Counted from the stretch's first letter, positions 45,601-63,011 are shown. The stretch: 64,000 nucleotides of DNA from Metaphire vulgaris (GCA_018105865.1 CM030835.1:7545316-7609315), one strand, 5' to 3'. Notes: generated by a model from the letters alone, not told the origin. Translations and numbers: made by a program.

Positions 45601-48600
45601 AATAGTTTTAAGCAAATATTCTGCTACATTTATGTATTTTGGAAGAAAGTGAAAGTTGTTAGATTGAAGATACTGTATACTAGAACATTGAGTTCTTGAA
45701 TATTGGTAGCACATAAACAATGTGTGTGTTGCTAGTGATTATTGTTCTGACTCACAATTATATTACTTTTAGAGTATAAACAAGAAAGTGATACTTATTA
45801 CTGTGAAGTAAGTTATTTTTTCCTTTGTTTCAATTGGCAATACTTCTGTATTATAATTTTAGAATTTTTTCTTTTATCAATTATGTTGAGAATCTTGATT
45901 TGTCATACCATTATATGAATTAGGTATCTGTATTTTGTGAGCTTCTCAGGTGACTACCGGTATTTGAGCGGTCATTGTTTTGAAAACATAATCAAGGCCA
46001 GAAGATGATTGTCATCAGATGATTGAGAGCTAGTTACACAAAGAATTATTAGCCATCATGATGATGATGACCAAAGCTTTACATGTTCAAAACAACATTC
46101 TAGGCCTTGTTATTAACTTCAGTTACCCATTTAAAAGTACCAATATTTTATGTCCTTTAACAGTTTTAGATTTAAATATTGATCAGAGGAAAGACTTTCA
46201 ATGCTATTCTAAAATATGTGTGAATGTAGAGCTGTCACATCTCAGCTTCATAGCTGTAAATTTCCATTTGATTTATGCAAGAACTTCTTTGGAATTCTGT
46301 GAATTTTGATATTTGCTTCAAAGTAAAATCACAGGTTTAAAATCATGTCAATTGTAGGTGAATGATTGGGATTTAAAATTCAGTCTGATGTTGATGAGTT
46401 ATGGTTTGAGGATATAAAATACAACATGTATTTGCCACAAATGTGTGAATTGCTTGATTTGTTTTCTGAATTTAAGAATAATGTGTCAGCACTACTGCTG
46501 AGTAATACTTGTAAAATAACATGGTTATGCAGCATCGGTATGGCTTTACTTAATTGGTGCCATTGTTCTCTTATGTGTAAATAGTCCTATATGATTGGAA
46601 ATATGCCTTTTTAAAGGTTTGCGAATGTTCTATGAACAGCGCCCAAACTTATGAAGCTCACCTTGAGGGTGCAAGACATCGTAAGGTACATTCATTACAT
46701 CATTTTAATAGCACGTCATGTATTTCATATTGGTGTCATTTGCAGAGTTTTTGCATAGATTATTTTTTTTATTAAAATATGTTTATATACATGTCATTTG
46801 GTTTGACTGAGATGTTCTGCACACACTAAAGATTCCTTAAAAAGTTTAGACAAGAAGCGTTCATGGGATTGCTTTCTGCTTAGGATTAAAATGATAAATT
46901 TTGAAAGAATGACAGTGATTAAGCATAGCACCTTCTCATAACTGTCTGTCTGTCCTGTCTGTCTGTCTGTCTTTCTGTCTTTTCCATCCACTGGTGAATT
47001 GCATACTACAATGCATTATATGCTGAGACAATTATCATCTGTAAAGCCATTTTCTGCTGTGGCATAATGATCAAATACTTCTTTGCCTATTTCTCTGTTA
47101 TAAACATAAGTGGAAATATTTTATCACTTTGCTAGAAAAAAAATCAAATGTTTGTTTGATAGAAAGGTGGGCAGCTGCAGAGAAAATTAGATGCCACTGC
47201 TATTAACCAAGGCCAGTGATGTGCCAAAACACTAACTCTTGATGATTTAAAGATCCATTGATTTTAGATGCTATGGCTTTTTAGTAGCAATCGTCCCTTT
47301 ATTCCCTTTATTCACCAAAAAGAGACCAGGTCTGTCGTTGCAGTTTATTTCCACTTTTGTTATCTGCCTTGCAATAGTTTTAGCGTGGCTAGCATTTTAT
47401 GGCATCCATTTATAATTGCACTAGTTCAAGGCATTGACGGTTGAAAATTTATGTCTTGATGTTTTTGCAGAACATGAAGAATCGTGCTGTTGGAGGTGAG
47501 TGCAAAAGAGTCAACTTGATCCATTTTGATGGCAAGAGCAAGATTTTCATTTTAAAATCCTGCTCCTGTGCAATGAGGCAGAACCAGTTAGATGTTGATA
47601 TTGAAAAATGTTGACATGTCATGAGAAGTCTATCTCTTCATCTAGGGGTACTACTATTGTCATGAAATAACAGTGGTGCTTGTATACAGGAAACAACCAT
47701 CTGGGGTGCAGTGGAGTAGTGGTATGATTCTTGCCCCACACAACCAGAGGGTAATAGGTTCAAATCTGACCCAAGCCATTGCGTAGTGACCCTGGACAAG
47801 TTGTTAGCCCCTGACTTGCTCTTCACGTACAATTCTTCATTTTGTGAATGACTAGACATGCATTAACAACCATGCATATCCCGTCCATATCTGTCCGGTG
47901 CTCTATGTTGGCAAGGGGCAGGGGTGGCGACATAACGAGGGTAAGTCAATCGAGTAATCCATTACAAAGGATTGTTAAACCCTATATATTCTTCAGTCAT
48001 AACACTGTAAACTACAGTACAGTAGGCACATATTGCAGGCATAAGCACATGCACAGTTCAGAACTGCGTCAGTGACGACGGCATTTTGTGAGCGAACATT
48101 TCCAAACCAAATTCGTAATGTCGTTTCTAATTCACAGTGTTTATGAGTGAAGAAGCATTATATTTGAGATATGAAACTGTGACAAAGGCTAATTATCTGA
48201 TAGACTTGCTAGTGTGGCTGCAAGTGCAGAATATGATTGGTAATGTTGTATATTCTTGTCCCATCACAGTGGCAAAATGGTAAAATACTGTGCTTGTTTT
48301 TAAAACTATTTTCATTTCCTTTCTTAACTGAATCAATAATGTCTATTGCAATTTTAGCACCGATCAAGAAGCCACGAACTAAGACTGCCATTGGGAGCCA
48401 TTTGGCCGAAGTTGTTGACCGTGAACCAGAACTGATGCAGATGATTAAAAATTGCAAAGAGCCGCTTATTGGTGTGTGTTTGTGCTGCATTTGTGGAATA
48501 GCATGCAGTTTTGCTACTACTATTGCAACTAGATTTTTATTTAAATGTGCTTTTGCAACATATATTTTGGTTTCAACCAGAGCTTGAATTGTAATGATTT

Positions 48601-51600
48601 AATTAATTTTCATTCGTATGCTTTATTGTGCTTGCTCTGCCTCATCAAGTTCAATGCTTGTCCCAAAAACACGATTGTCTGCCATAGGTGAAATTAGCTT
48701 TTTCCTTTGTTGCCTCGTGTGTTTGGAACAGTTTGTATTAGGATGTTACATCACACGACTCCATAAAGTCTTTCGAGATGAAAGTGAAGACCCTTATCTT
48801 CAGAATCTTGTATCAATGATATTATAATCTTGTCTTTTCTTGTCATTTATGTGGAACTTTGTGTACAGTCATGTAAGTGTAAGACACTAGTTCACTTGAT
48901 ACTGTATATTTATTCATTTATTCTGCTTTTACTTGCTCACTTATGAAATATTAATACTATGGTTTGCTCTGTTGTAGGTTTACAGTATGTGACTGAGTTC
49001 TGCCATACAAGCCCTGATTTTGAACCAGTGTATGCTTGTAATCTTTGTGAAAGTAAATGTGATGTTCGGTTGATTATGAAGCATATCACTGGTTTCAAAC
49101 ATCGGCTTGCTTATATGGTAATTTATGAAATTATATAGTATTTTGTGAATATGGTATTTTATGAAATCGTTGGAATAACAGACTTTTAAGTTATTGCCTA
49201 TTCTGCAATTGTTTAGAATACAGCTGTAGAAATATGTTTTTAATATTTAAAATATTTTTAGTGCAATATAATCAGTATACTTACTTATTTTAGTATTCAT
49301 CATCATCATGTGTCATCTTCAATCTGAAGGTTGACGGTCATGCGTTGTCTCCATTTCGTTCTGTCCTCAGCAATCCTTTTTAGTCTTCCATAGTTCTTTT
49401 CTTGTATGTGTTCCTTAACGTCCTCCAGCCATTCTCTTCGTCCATCCATTCTATTTTAGTATTATATATCATATATTGGGTTGGAATTGGATATTGTGTA
49501 TTTATTCATCTGCTTTGCAGAAAAAGCATTATATTAAAAGTGCAGTGCTGGTTCAACATGGCTTAAGAAAGTCCAATCAGACGTCAGAAGCTGAGAGCTA
49601 TGCAGCGGAAATTGAGGCAAAGGAGGGGCGGCAGAAAATGGTGGTTAGGTTAGAAACAGACTCTAGCAATGACTCTGCTGGTCTTGAGCTGTTGGATAGT
49701 GTTTCATCTTCTGCTTTGGAGTCTCATATTTTGAAGTCCGCTTCACAAAAATCAGGTGAAACACTAAATTTGGTGATACCAAGTAAATTTTGGTTTACAT
49801 ACTGTTTTTTGTGATTACTATCTATATTGATATAATGCTGTTATCCAATTTTGACTTTCATATCACAAATTCGGTTAATCCATAGTTCATACCAAGTTTA
49901 GCTTGAAATAGACTTTAATGCAAGATTACTATAAAATCTTGAGTATAGTGTGCACTTTTTTAACTCGGAATTTTCCATAAAGTTAGGGGTGTGTATCATA
50001 TTCATACAATACCAAAATTGGATAAAATTTTTACCATTTTCCCCAAGCACTTAATTTCGCCAGCAGTTAACTTAGGATTTAGTGTATTATTTGAACGGCA
50101 AAGCAGGTGGCATTAATGATGGAGAGGGAGATGGAGACAGAGAGAAACTGAGATAGACAATTTGTAAGGAGAGGTGGCAGAGGGGGAGAGGGCTGCTTAT
50201 AGATAATGCGCTGCTGAACGCAGAGCCAGTGGAGACATCCCTGAGTAGTGGCGTGATTGATATGACAGTGATGCAAGTGGAATCTCTGTTTAATATGATG
50301 CCAGGGTACACATTCTCCTTTTCTTTACAGTAAACATATCCTCAGAAACTTCTACCAGTGAGTCTCTTGACATTTGCGACATTCACAGTTCTGTCAGCAA
50401 TAATTAAGCTTACTGGTGGTCAAGTAAAATGTTAGTAAGTGTGGAGATTTAAGAGTGCACATTATGTTCATGAAAATCGATTTTACCTTTTGATATGCAC
50501 TCCAGATGGCTGTGCGCATTATACTCCTGTGTGCACCACTATACTCGAGATTTTATGGTAAGTCATGTAATTGTGTTTTCTTTATTAATTTACACTTTCT
50601 CTTCATTTGTTATTTTTACAGTGCATTCTTTATTCGATCAAGTGTTGAATTTGTTGAGGTTTGATGGGTTATTGTAGACACTTCAACCGAGGGCAGGAAT
50701 TTCAGAAAAAGACATCATGACCATGGCAGGAGCGACAGTTTCAGAGAGCATAAATTCAGTGGACATTCTCAATCTCCTGACTGGCAGAGACAAGGATGGG
50801 GACAATCCAATGAAAGGTGATTGAATTTAAATTGAATTGGTCATACTTATATTCTGAATTCCACATTACAGATAGCTTGTTAGTCACCGAAAAGTAATGA
50901 ACATGAAGGAATCAATGGAGAAAAATAAACAATGGAAAATACATAATAATAGGATGTGCTGGTTGTATTGTATATTGTTCTTTTCTATTAAATACATCAG
51001 TGAACTGTGATTTGATTGAGATCGTGATTTGAAGCTAGTTGGGTTTTGCTATGCAAGAAATGGTTTAGACAACATTCTGTTGCATACATGTGCCAAATTG
51101 CCGGTATAAGCTTTATGAATCATATAAATTGAGAATAAGACTTCTTGTGAAAATATGTCTTTCAGTTTAAATATTTTAAAGTTTATGTGCCAAGTTTTTG
51201 TTTGTCCAATATTTTAACAGTTTTGCATTAGTTGCAGTTTGATTTAAAATTTGGATGCTGGGATCAAATTTATCATAGACACGTTATGATTCGTATTGAA
51301 TTTTAAAAAATGGGAGTGCAGTGTGTGAGGTCCTGGGCGTGCAGTTATCACGTTATTTTATAGATTGTGTTTTCAGGATTTGGATAAATGGCAAATCAGC
51401 AAATTCCTTACCATGATACACAGGTTGAATTTTTAGGAAGTAGTTTGCGAGTATGGAGGCATGTCTTTTGCATATGTAGTGTTGTAGTTCATTGTCAGGC
51501 GACATGTTTACATAATAATCCAGATCTTCGGGAAGTTCTGGAGACATTATAGTTGGCTTAAGAACAATACTGCCATTTTATGGTATCAAGTGAATTGTAG

Positions 51601-53531
51601 ACTTTGTGCTTTGAGTGACCAAAGGTTGATGATGGCTAAAGCCAAACTTTAGCATAAACATTTCAGTTTTACCTTGTTTTGACATGATGCATTGAGGTAA
51701 TACTGTCCTAATGAGAAATTTGATCTTAATGTTATGCGATTATCTTGCTGCATTGACAGAAGAGGCACAGTTTCAGTTGTGGTTTGTCAAATTGTTATGT
51801 GCTTTTCCAGATCATTGCATTGACTGTATTGGATTATATTATCTGATAATTTTGCAAATCATGCAGACATATAATGATTTTAGTGGAATATTCCATAAAA
51901 GGATGTTTTGAGAATGAAGTACCCACAGACTTACTTCTGTATGTTCATTCATATATACGGATTTTCAGTTTGTACAGACATTTTCTTTGTGTGTGGTTGC
52001 TATAGATACGAGCAAGAATATTACGACCAGCATGAGCAGAATCATGATTGTGATGAACAGTGGCAGGATTACGATGATTATGATAGGTGTGAACGAGATC
52101 GTCCGTATCCCATGCACTGTCGGCCCAATCGAGTTCAATATGACAGAAATGCTACTCGGGTTCCAGACGAATATGCATACTCATCAAGTGAACTGAACCC
52201 TGGAGTTGCCGAGCCTCCTAATGCAGCCGTTCATTTCTCTGAATATCGGGCTTCTCGTTTCTTTACAAATCCACATTCTATCCGGCCTTACAGAGTTTCC
52301 GATCTAAATGCCTATCCACGCCCCCAAGTACCTTGTGGAAGACAATTGGGTTTTCGGTCATGGAGGCCCCCCGCTTCCATGGTGCCTTCTGTGAGGCCTC
52401 GAGTGGAAGCAGTGGGTGCGTTGCCGTATCATCAACTTTCAATGGGAGCGAATTCTACATATAGTGTAAGCTATTATCATTAGTATTTGATGCCTAATAA
52501 TTGATGTAAATTTGCTATCCTATATGTATAGTTGAGGACATTATAAACGTTTCAAAAACTTTCTAAAAAGTTTTAAGGGCCCGTGACTGCTCTGCCCAGG
52601 GGCCCAGAGTTTCTCTCGATGGGTCTGGGGGCAGACAGGTTGTGGGGATGGGAATTGGGAACCAATAGCTGCGGGGACCGATGGGGACAGATATAAATTT
52701 TTCAAAATTGTCCGGTGACAGTTGGGAATAGGGACAAAGGCTGCGGGGGCGGTTGGGGACAGGGTGAAAAGTGAAAAGTTCATCCCCGTGCCACTCTCTA
52801 TTGTGTAGTTTCAAAAGCACTCTTCAATTACCGTACTCACAAATCATTTGTATAGTTTTAATAGATGGCCACAAAATAGATATCTAGCACAGTTGATGCT
52901 TTCTAAATGAGTGATTAGACTAAAGCGATCTTCCACTTTGTACATGAAATTGCGTCTATATTTGGGGGGGGGCGGGTAGGGGTGAGACAAAACGCTATGC
53001 AGTCAAAGGCTGAAGGAGGGTTTAAGAGGATAGGGCCTTGTGGAATATAGAATTCAGTTGTGTTCGAGGGGTTATGTTTTATTTAACCCTGGATAGTGGC
53101 AGTTGTCGTAACTAATATCTTATATTTAGTTTTTATGAAGCTGCATCATTTTCAAGTCAGTACAGTATTTCTAGCCTTCAGTAAATGCAACACATTTTCA
53201 TTTTGTTGCATATAAAGATTGAGTAAGAGTACAGCAAATTATTGCATATTCTTCATAAGTGTGCTGAAACTGGTTGGTCCCAATTAAATGAAGTGTATTG
53301 CATATCTAATGTAAATGTGTACCTTGGTTAAGTGCATATGACCAAAACAGTCGGGCAATTGTGCACTTGATCATTGTTTGCAGTATTTAAATAAATATAC
53401 TTTGCTTTGTTATATTAATTTTGCAGTCGGCAAATGCGTCAGAAGACAGCAATGAGGTCGAAGCCATATCAGAAGTTATCGCAGACGCTATCCGCCAATA
53501 CAAATTGCAGAAAGCACAAGAAAAGACATAA
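40890..53531 (+). CDS. Protein with three U1/matrin-type C2H2 zinc fingers (about fourteen exons)
   Basis: The exons are 40890-41136, 41641-41687 (or 41701), 42104-42176, 45437-45562, 45773-45807, 46617-46685, 47471-47495, 48358-48471, 48978-49117, 49521-49755, 50331-50357, 50678-50816, 52006-52465 and 53427-53531. The encoded protein is about 613 residues. The fingers are [38 protein letters not shown] (residues 175-197) and [20 protein letters not shown] (267-288). Finger two fits C-x2-C-x12-H-x5-H exactly. Such fingers usually bind double-stranded or structured RNA, or DNA, in the nucleus. The N-terminus is acidic; after finger three come Ser-rich, then Tyr/Asp/Arg-rich low-complexity regions. 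I do not recognise an orthologue. Phases agree at every junction except exon 2 to 3, where the canonical donor gives a one-base conflict, so the frame there needs cDNA. The start has A at -3 and G at +4. Confidence 0.82.
41237..41369. mobile_element. Short element with perfect 23-bp inverted repeats and telomere-like core
   Basis: The left arm 41237-41259 begins CTTTCCCGTTATCCGGACCC and is the exact inverse of 41347-41369. Between them are about eight degenerate CCCTAA/CCCTGA units. The arms resemble the CCGTTATCC ends of some pogo/Tigger elements, but no target duplication is clear. Confidence 0.65.
41641..41701 (+). CDS. Zinc-finger gene exon 2 (first half of finger 1)
   Basis: Acceptor TTTGTTTAG. 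Encodes [20 protein letters not shown] with the two cysteines of finger 1. The natural donor after 41701 (GTTGTT) leaves phase 2 but exon 3 needs phase 0. Donor GTGATA after 41687 keeps the frame at the cost of five finger residues. Confidence 0.7.
42104..42176 (+). CDS. Zinc-finger gene exon 3 (second half of finger 1)
   Basis: Acceptor TTATTTTAG, donor GTCTGT. Only one of three frames is open: [20 protein letters not shown] then QPKL, with the H-x5-H pair. It ends in phase 1, which agrees with exon 4. Confidence 0.75.
42215..42343 (+). mobile_element. tRNA-derived SINE, family B, 5' part
   Basis: The head has TGGAGCAGTGGTTAGTGCAC (A-box side) and GTGGTTCAACTCCCG (B-box). The same SINE appears to continue after the inserted element at 43487-43570. 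Confidence 0.7.
42344..43484. mobile_element. Tigger-like element inserted in a SINE
   Basis: A TA dinucleotide flanks both sides (42342-42343 and 43485-43486). The ends are CAGTAAACCCCGTTATCC and (inward) CAGTAAAACCTCGCTATC. It has grown two AT microsatellites and a CT-rich tract and has no transposase frame. Confidence 0.75.
42473..42676. repeat. Two AT microsatellites inside a transposon
   Basis: TA runs at 42473-42543 and about 42594-42676, separated by a CT-rich tract. Confidence 0.95.
44130..44799. mobile_element. hAT-like element
   Basis: The ends CAGGGGTACTCAAAC are exactly inverse. Flanks TTAGAGAT and ATTTAGAT agree only in part. The right half holds a SINE-A tail piece (44643-44700). 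Confidence 0.75.
44892..45229. mobile_element. hAT-like MITE
   Basis: The ends CAGAGCTTCCCAAACC and (inward) CAGTGGCTCCCAAGCT are inverse. A perfect ATTTATTA duplication flanks it (44884-44891 and 45230-45237). Confidence 0.83.
45437..45562 (+). CDS. Zinc-finger gene exon 4 (acidic linker)
   Basis: Acceptor TGTTTCAG, donor GTATGA, phase 1 to 1. Encodes [20 protein letters not shown] and [18 protein letters not shown], an acidic linker between fingers 1 and 2. Confidence 0.75.
45773..45807 (+). CDS. Zinc-finger gene exon 5 (start of finger 2)
   Basis: A 35-base micro-exon: acceptor ACTTTTAG, donor GTAAGT. Encodes [12 protein letters not shown], with the first cysteine of finger 2. Confidence 0.82.
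46617..46685 (+). CDS. Zinc-finger gene exon 6 (finger 2)
   Basis: Acceptor TTAAAG, donor GTACAT, 23 codons in phase 0: [20 protein letters not shown] then HRK, completing a textbook U1-type finger. Confidence 0.87.
47471..47495 (+). CDS. Zinc-finger gene exon 7 (micro-exon)
   Basis: A 25-base exon encoding NMKNRAVG directly after finger 2. Acceptor TTTTTGCAG, donor GTGAGT, ending in phase 1 as exon 8 requires. Confidence 0.75.
47703..47865 (+). mobile_element. tRNA-derived SINE, family B-like
   Basis: Head GTGCAGTGGAGTAGTGGT and B-box-like ATAGGTTCAAATCTG, then a body that ends in TTGTGAATGACTAG, as the copy at 42215-42343 does (CTGTGAATGAG). Each is followed by a Tigger-like sequence. Confidence 0.6.
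47866..48080. mobile_element. Partial copy of the 42344 Tigger-like element
   Basis: Shares GGTGGCGACATAACG and GAGTAATCCATTACAAAG with the left part of 42344-43484, and CATAACACTGTA with its middle, but lacks the microsatellites and a clear left end. Confidence 0.62.
48358..48471 (+). CDS. Zinc-finger gene exon 8
   Basis: Acceptor AATTTTAG, donor GTGTGT, phase 1 to 1. Encodes [20 protein letters not shown] and [17 protein letters not shown]. The basic start could be a nuclear signal; the rest runs into finger 3. Confidence 0.83.
48978..49117 (+). CDS. Zinc-finger gene exon 9 (finger 3)
   Basis: Acceptor TGTTGTAG, donor GTAATT. Encodes [20 protein letters not shown] and [20 protein letters not shown] then KHRLAYM, the third C2H2 finger (11 residues between the second Cys and the first His, one fewer than finger 2). 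Confidence 0.87.
49306..49455 (-). mobile_element. RTE-like LINE tail with TGA repeats
   Basis: The minus strand encodes [20 protein letters not shown] and [20 protein letters not shown] then T and TGA, running straight into TGATGATGA. The same tail ends the element at 29415-30050. Confidence 0.65.
49521..49755 (+). CDS. Zinc-finger gene exon 10
   Basis: Acceptor CTTTGCAG, donor GTGAAA. Begins [20 protein letters not shown], a basic run continuing from finger 3, then a Glu- and Ser-rich segment. Ends in phase 1. Confidence 0.83.
49930..50560. mobile_element. Inverted-repeat element spanning exon 11 of the zinc-finger gene
   Basis: The left end ATAAAATCTTGAGTATAGTG and the inverse of the right end ATAAAATCTCGAGTATAGTG differ at one base. 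The 630-bp interval includes the candidate exon at 50331-50357. No target duplication was clear. Confidence 0.6.
50331..50357 (+). CDS. Zinc-finger gene exon 11 (optional 27-base exon)
   Basis: Acceptor TTTACAG, donor GTGAGT, phase 1 at both ends, encoding VNISSETST. Exon 10 can also join exon 12 directly in frame, so this may be a cassette exon. Read through without splicing it reaches a TAA near 50405. It lies inside an inverted-repeat element. Confidence 0.45.
50678..50816 (+). CDS. Zinc-finger gene exon 12
   Basis: Acceptor TATTGTAG, donor GTGATT, phase 1 to 2. Encodes [20 protein letters not shown] and [11 protein letters not shown], a His/Arg/Ser/Gln-rich low-complexity stretch. Confidence 0.75.
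52006..52465 (+). CDS. Zinc-finger gene exon 13 (Tyr/Asp/Arg-rich region)
   Basis: Acceptor TTGCTATAG, donor GTAAGC. Encodes [20 protein letters not shown] and a Pro/Arg/Tyr-rich stretch ending MGANSTYS. Composition suggests a disordered region as in many RNA-binding proteins. Without splicing at the donor the frame stops at 52483. Confidence 0.8.
53427..53531 (+). CDS. Zinc-finger gene exon 14 (C-terminus and stop)
   Basis: Acceptor AATTTTGCAG. Encodes [20 protein letters not shown] then [14 protein letters not shown] and TAA at 53529-53531; the end looks like a short amphipathic helix. Confidence 0.82.
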   Translation, partial: SANASEDSNEVEAISEVIADAIRQYKLQKAQEKT

Positions 53532-54390
53532 TGTGCACAAATACCTCTGAACCAGTTCTAAATACTAACAATTTTCACTTTTTTGAGTTGTACATAGAAA
53601 GTTTGGATAATGAGTTAAACATTGAAAGCACTTTTGTATATATTTTAAAATTTGAAATAAGAGATTTCAGTATCATTATTTCAAAGCCGTGTATGTCTAT
53701 TTGCAGTAGCGAACAACAATGCAGAACAACCCAAACAACCTGGTTGTTTGGGTTGTTCAAACAACCCCATTTAAAAAAATATGACCAACAATTTATGTAA
53801 ATCCGTTGACTTTTGGTTGAAGAAGGGTGGGGGGGGCGGCTTCAGTGTTTAGTTGCATAGTGCCTCCAGTTAACAACCCCACTTTGCATAAGCTGGCTAT
53901 GCCACTGTCTATTTGATTTATATTAAACATTTTATTGCTATTTAAAAGTTAAATGGAATTTTAATTTAATTTCTTTCTTCTCTTCCCCATTTGGATGGGA
54001 TATTCGTTGGATCTTGGACGGTTTACAAGTGTAATTTATAATGTTTCGTCGCTACTTGGGTCCAACGTCCCGCGCCAGTAATGCTGCATCTTGCCTGCTA
54101 CTGCACATTAATTACCCTTTGATATACGAACCATAAGTGCAAAGAAAAAGTAAGCGCCAGACGGACTGCATCGAAGACGTTGGCCGGAGGCTGGTGTGCA
54201 GCAGCAGCAGCTTGTTATCCATGGTTGGATCGGCGTCTGCGGATCAGGTTCTCTTCGACTTATGGGCTGAGCTAGTCGTAAGAAAGAGCAGCTAGCTTCC
54301 AGCCGTAGCCTGTGAAGTTCGGAGCTCTGTGTGTGTGTGTGTGTGCGTGTGTGTGTTGCTGAGTAAGAGCGCGGAGATTTTTCGGGCAAA
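53532..54390 (+). other. Zinc-finger gene 3' end and tetraspanin promoter interval
   Basis: Contains the probable 3' UTR of the zinc-finger gene, with a perfect hairpin at 53724-53758. It then turns GC-richer (from about 54030), with a CA/GT-repeat near 54331-54357 just before the tetraspanin ATG. The tetraspanin promoter and 5' UTR presumably lie there; no TATA box was recognised. Confidence 0.4.
53724..53758. repeat. Perfect 17-bp hairpin in the zinc-finger gene 3' region
   Basis: GAACAACCCAAACAACC and its exact inverse are separated by a single T, about 190 bases after the stop codon. Confidence 0.9.
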
Positions 54391-61290
<6,900 letters not shown>

Positions 61291-61458
61291 GCACAGTGGT
61301 AGTAAGCAATACGAATACAACACTTTCAATTGTCTTACTGTAAGCTCACACTTAATTTTTCTTAGATGACACTGAACTTTTGTTAACGACACTGAATGTT
61401 TTTAAAAAATGCATGACAACTTTTTTGTTGGCATCATCACTCGAAAATTGCGTTAAGG

Positions 61459-61787
61459 CAGCGGTTCTCAACCTGTGGGTCGCGACCCCCACGGGGGTCG
61501 AATGACGATTTGCCAGGGGTCGCCCGAGACCTTCAGAAATATAGGGTTGTCGCTTGTATTGTTATTGCACAAAATTTACTCATTGGTAGTTACTAGTTGT
61601 TTTACTATAATTGTCATTCGTGAGGATAGACATTGGAGACAATTGAATAATAATGATTTCGAACATTTAAATTATTCTTTTTGAACAGTTTGCATTATGA
61701 ACGAAAATAATTTTTCGGTTGGGGGTCGCCACATCATGTGGAATTGAATTGAAAGGGTCGCGGCACTATAAAGGTTGAGAACCGCTG
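61459..61787. mobile_element. hAT MITE resembling SPIN/Charlie-type elements
   Basis: The left end CAGCGGTTCTCAACCTGTGG then GTCGCGACCCC, and the right end AAAGGTTGAGAACCGCTG, are those of SPIN-like hAT elements as I remember them. A perfect 8-bp duplication, CGTTAAGG, flanks it (61451-61458 and 61788-61795). It has no transposase frame. Lies just downstream of the tetraspanin. Confidence 0.85.
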
Positions 61788-62009
61788 CGTTAAGGTCTTT
61801 AACAGTTGACGTAATTGTAATAGGCCTACTTGTTTGAATCTGAATTGATAGGCCTAACTTTAAATTTAAAAGTGTAAATTCAAGAAATTACTTGATCTCG
61901 CTATACTTTCAGTCTCAGATATGCCAGATTGTACAGCTTTGGCAAGGCATTCTGAATTCTGAACTACTGTTGACCCCAAGACATATGACTAGGCTAAACG
62001 TACTTCAGC

Positions 62010-62171
62010 CAGTGTTTTAGCCAGACCCCAGGCCTTTGGGTAGGGGTTGAGTTGGCTGGAGGGGAAGACACGGGCCAATGCTAAAAATTTGTCACTGCTG
62101 GAATTTGTGCGGGGGAGGGAATTTTGAGGGGTTTTGGGGGGACCTCCCCTTAACAGGCCTGGATAAAACAG
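62010..62171. mobile_element. hAT-like MITE
   Basis: The ends CAGTGTTTTAGCCAG and (inward) CTGTTTTATCCAGG are inverse. A perfect ACTTCAGC duplication flanks it (62002-62009 and 62172-62179). Confidence 0.82.
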
Positions 62172-63011
62172 ACTTCAGCTCAACATTGCCGCAATGTGTA
62201 CATGTATATAGGCTATGTATAAATGATGAATATCCGTTGTTGATGTTGATGACTTTCTTAGTTTGCTGTTCAGCTTTTGCTATCGACTGCGTTGATTTCT
62301 GTTTCGATTCAGCATTCGATAAAACTTTCTCGGCTGCAGTGAAATCGATTTATTTGTAATTTCAATGTCACTTGTAATTGACAATTGGTAGCTGTATACT
62401 GTATAGGCTAAAAGTATGGACTGCCCTAACATAAAAGAACTGCAGAGAGCATGATATCTAAAACTCTAACCATAGGCGACCAATCTTTCTTAATCCCCCT
62501 CCCCCAGCTCCCACTAAGTAACAAATGGGATGGCAGTGTATGCAAAATAAACTATTTAATCTGTAAAATGCGTTCCCGAGACATTTTCTTCAAGTTTATG
62601 TTGGAAGGTGTTCTTTCTAAAAGGTCTGTATGCAACATTGCGATTATGAACAAGTAGTCGTCTTGTCTTGTCTTTAGGACTTTAGCCATCCTCGCTACGA
62701 GGGTAGACAGCATTGAACAAGTAGCGATGGGCAATAAATCACTTGATCCAGTGAACGTCTGAATCCCATGATATGCTCGAATACTGTAGGTCCGTTAATA
62801 GTTATAAGTTACATGTCTCGGTTGGAAGTGAGAAGAAACACAATGACAGACTTAGATCAAGTTAAATGTACAGTATTCGGTTCAGAAGAAAGTCAATTAT
62901 CAATGATTAAGCTAGATTAAAGTATTGAAGATCGAAAATAAAACCGAGATCTCTTTATTCGCCTCGCAAGTACTTTCATCCGATGTAACGTAATCGACTT
63001 CTAAGTTGTCA

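Noticed and set aside
51908..52005. Extension of zinc-finger exon 13 upstream to an ATG
   Set aside because: The acceptor TTGCTATAG at 52005 gives the phase required by exon 12; the upstream part is hydrophobic and unlike the rest.
52555..52800. Possible hAT-like element with right end CCCGTGCCACTCTCTA
   Set aside because: The right end looks right, but I could not find a matching left end or flanking duplication, so it is not listed as an element.
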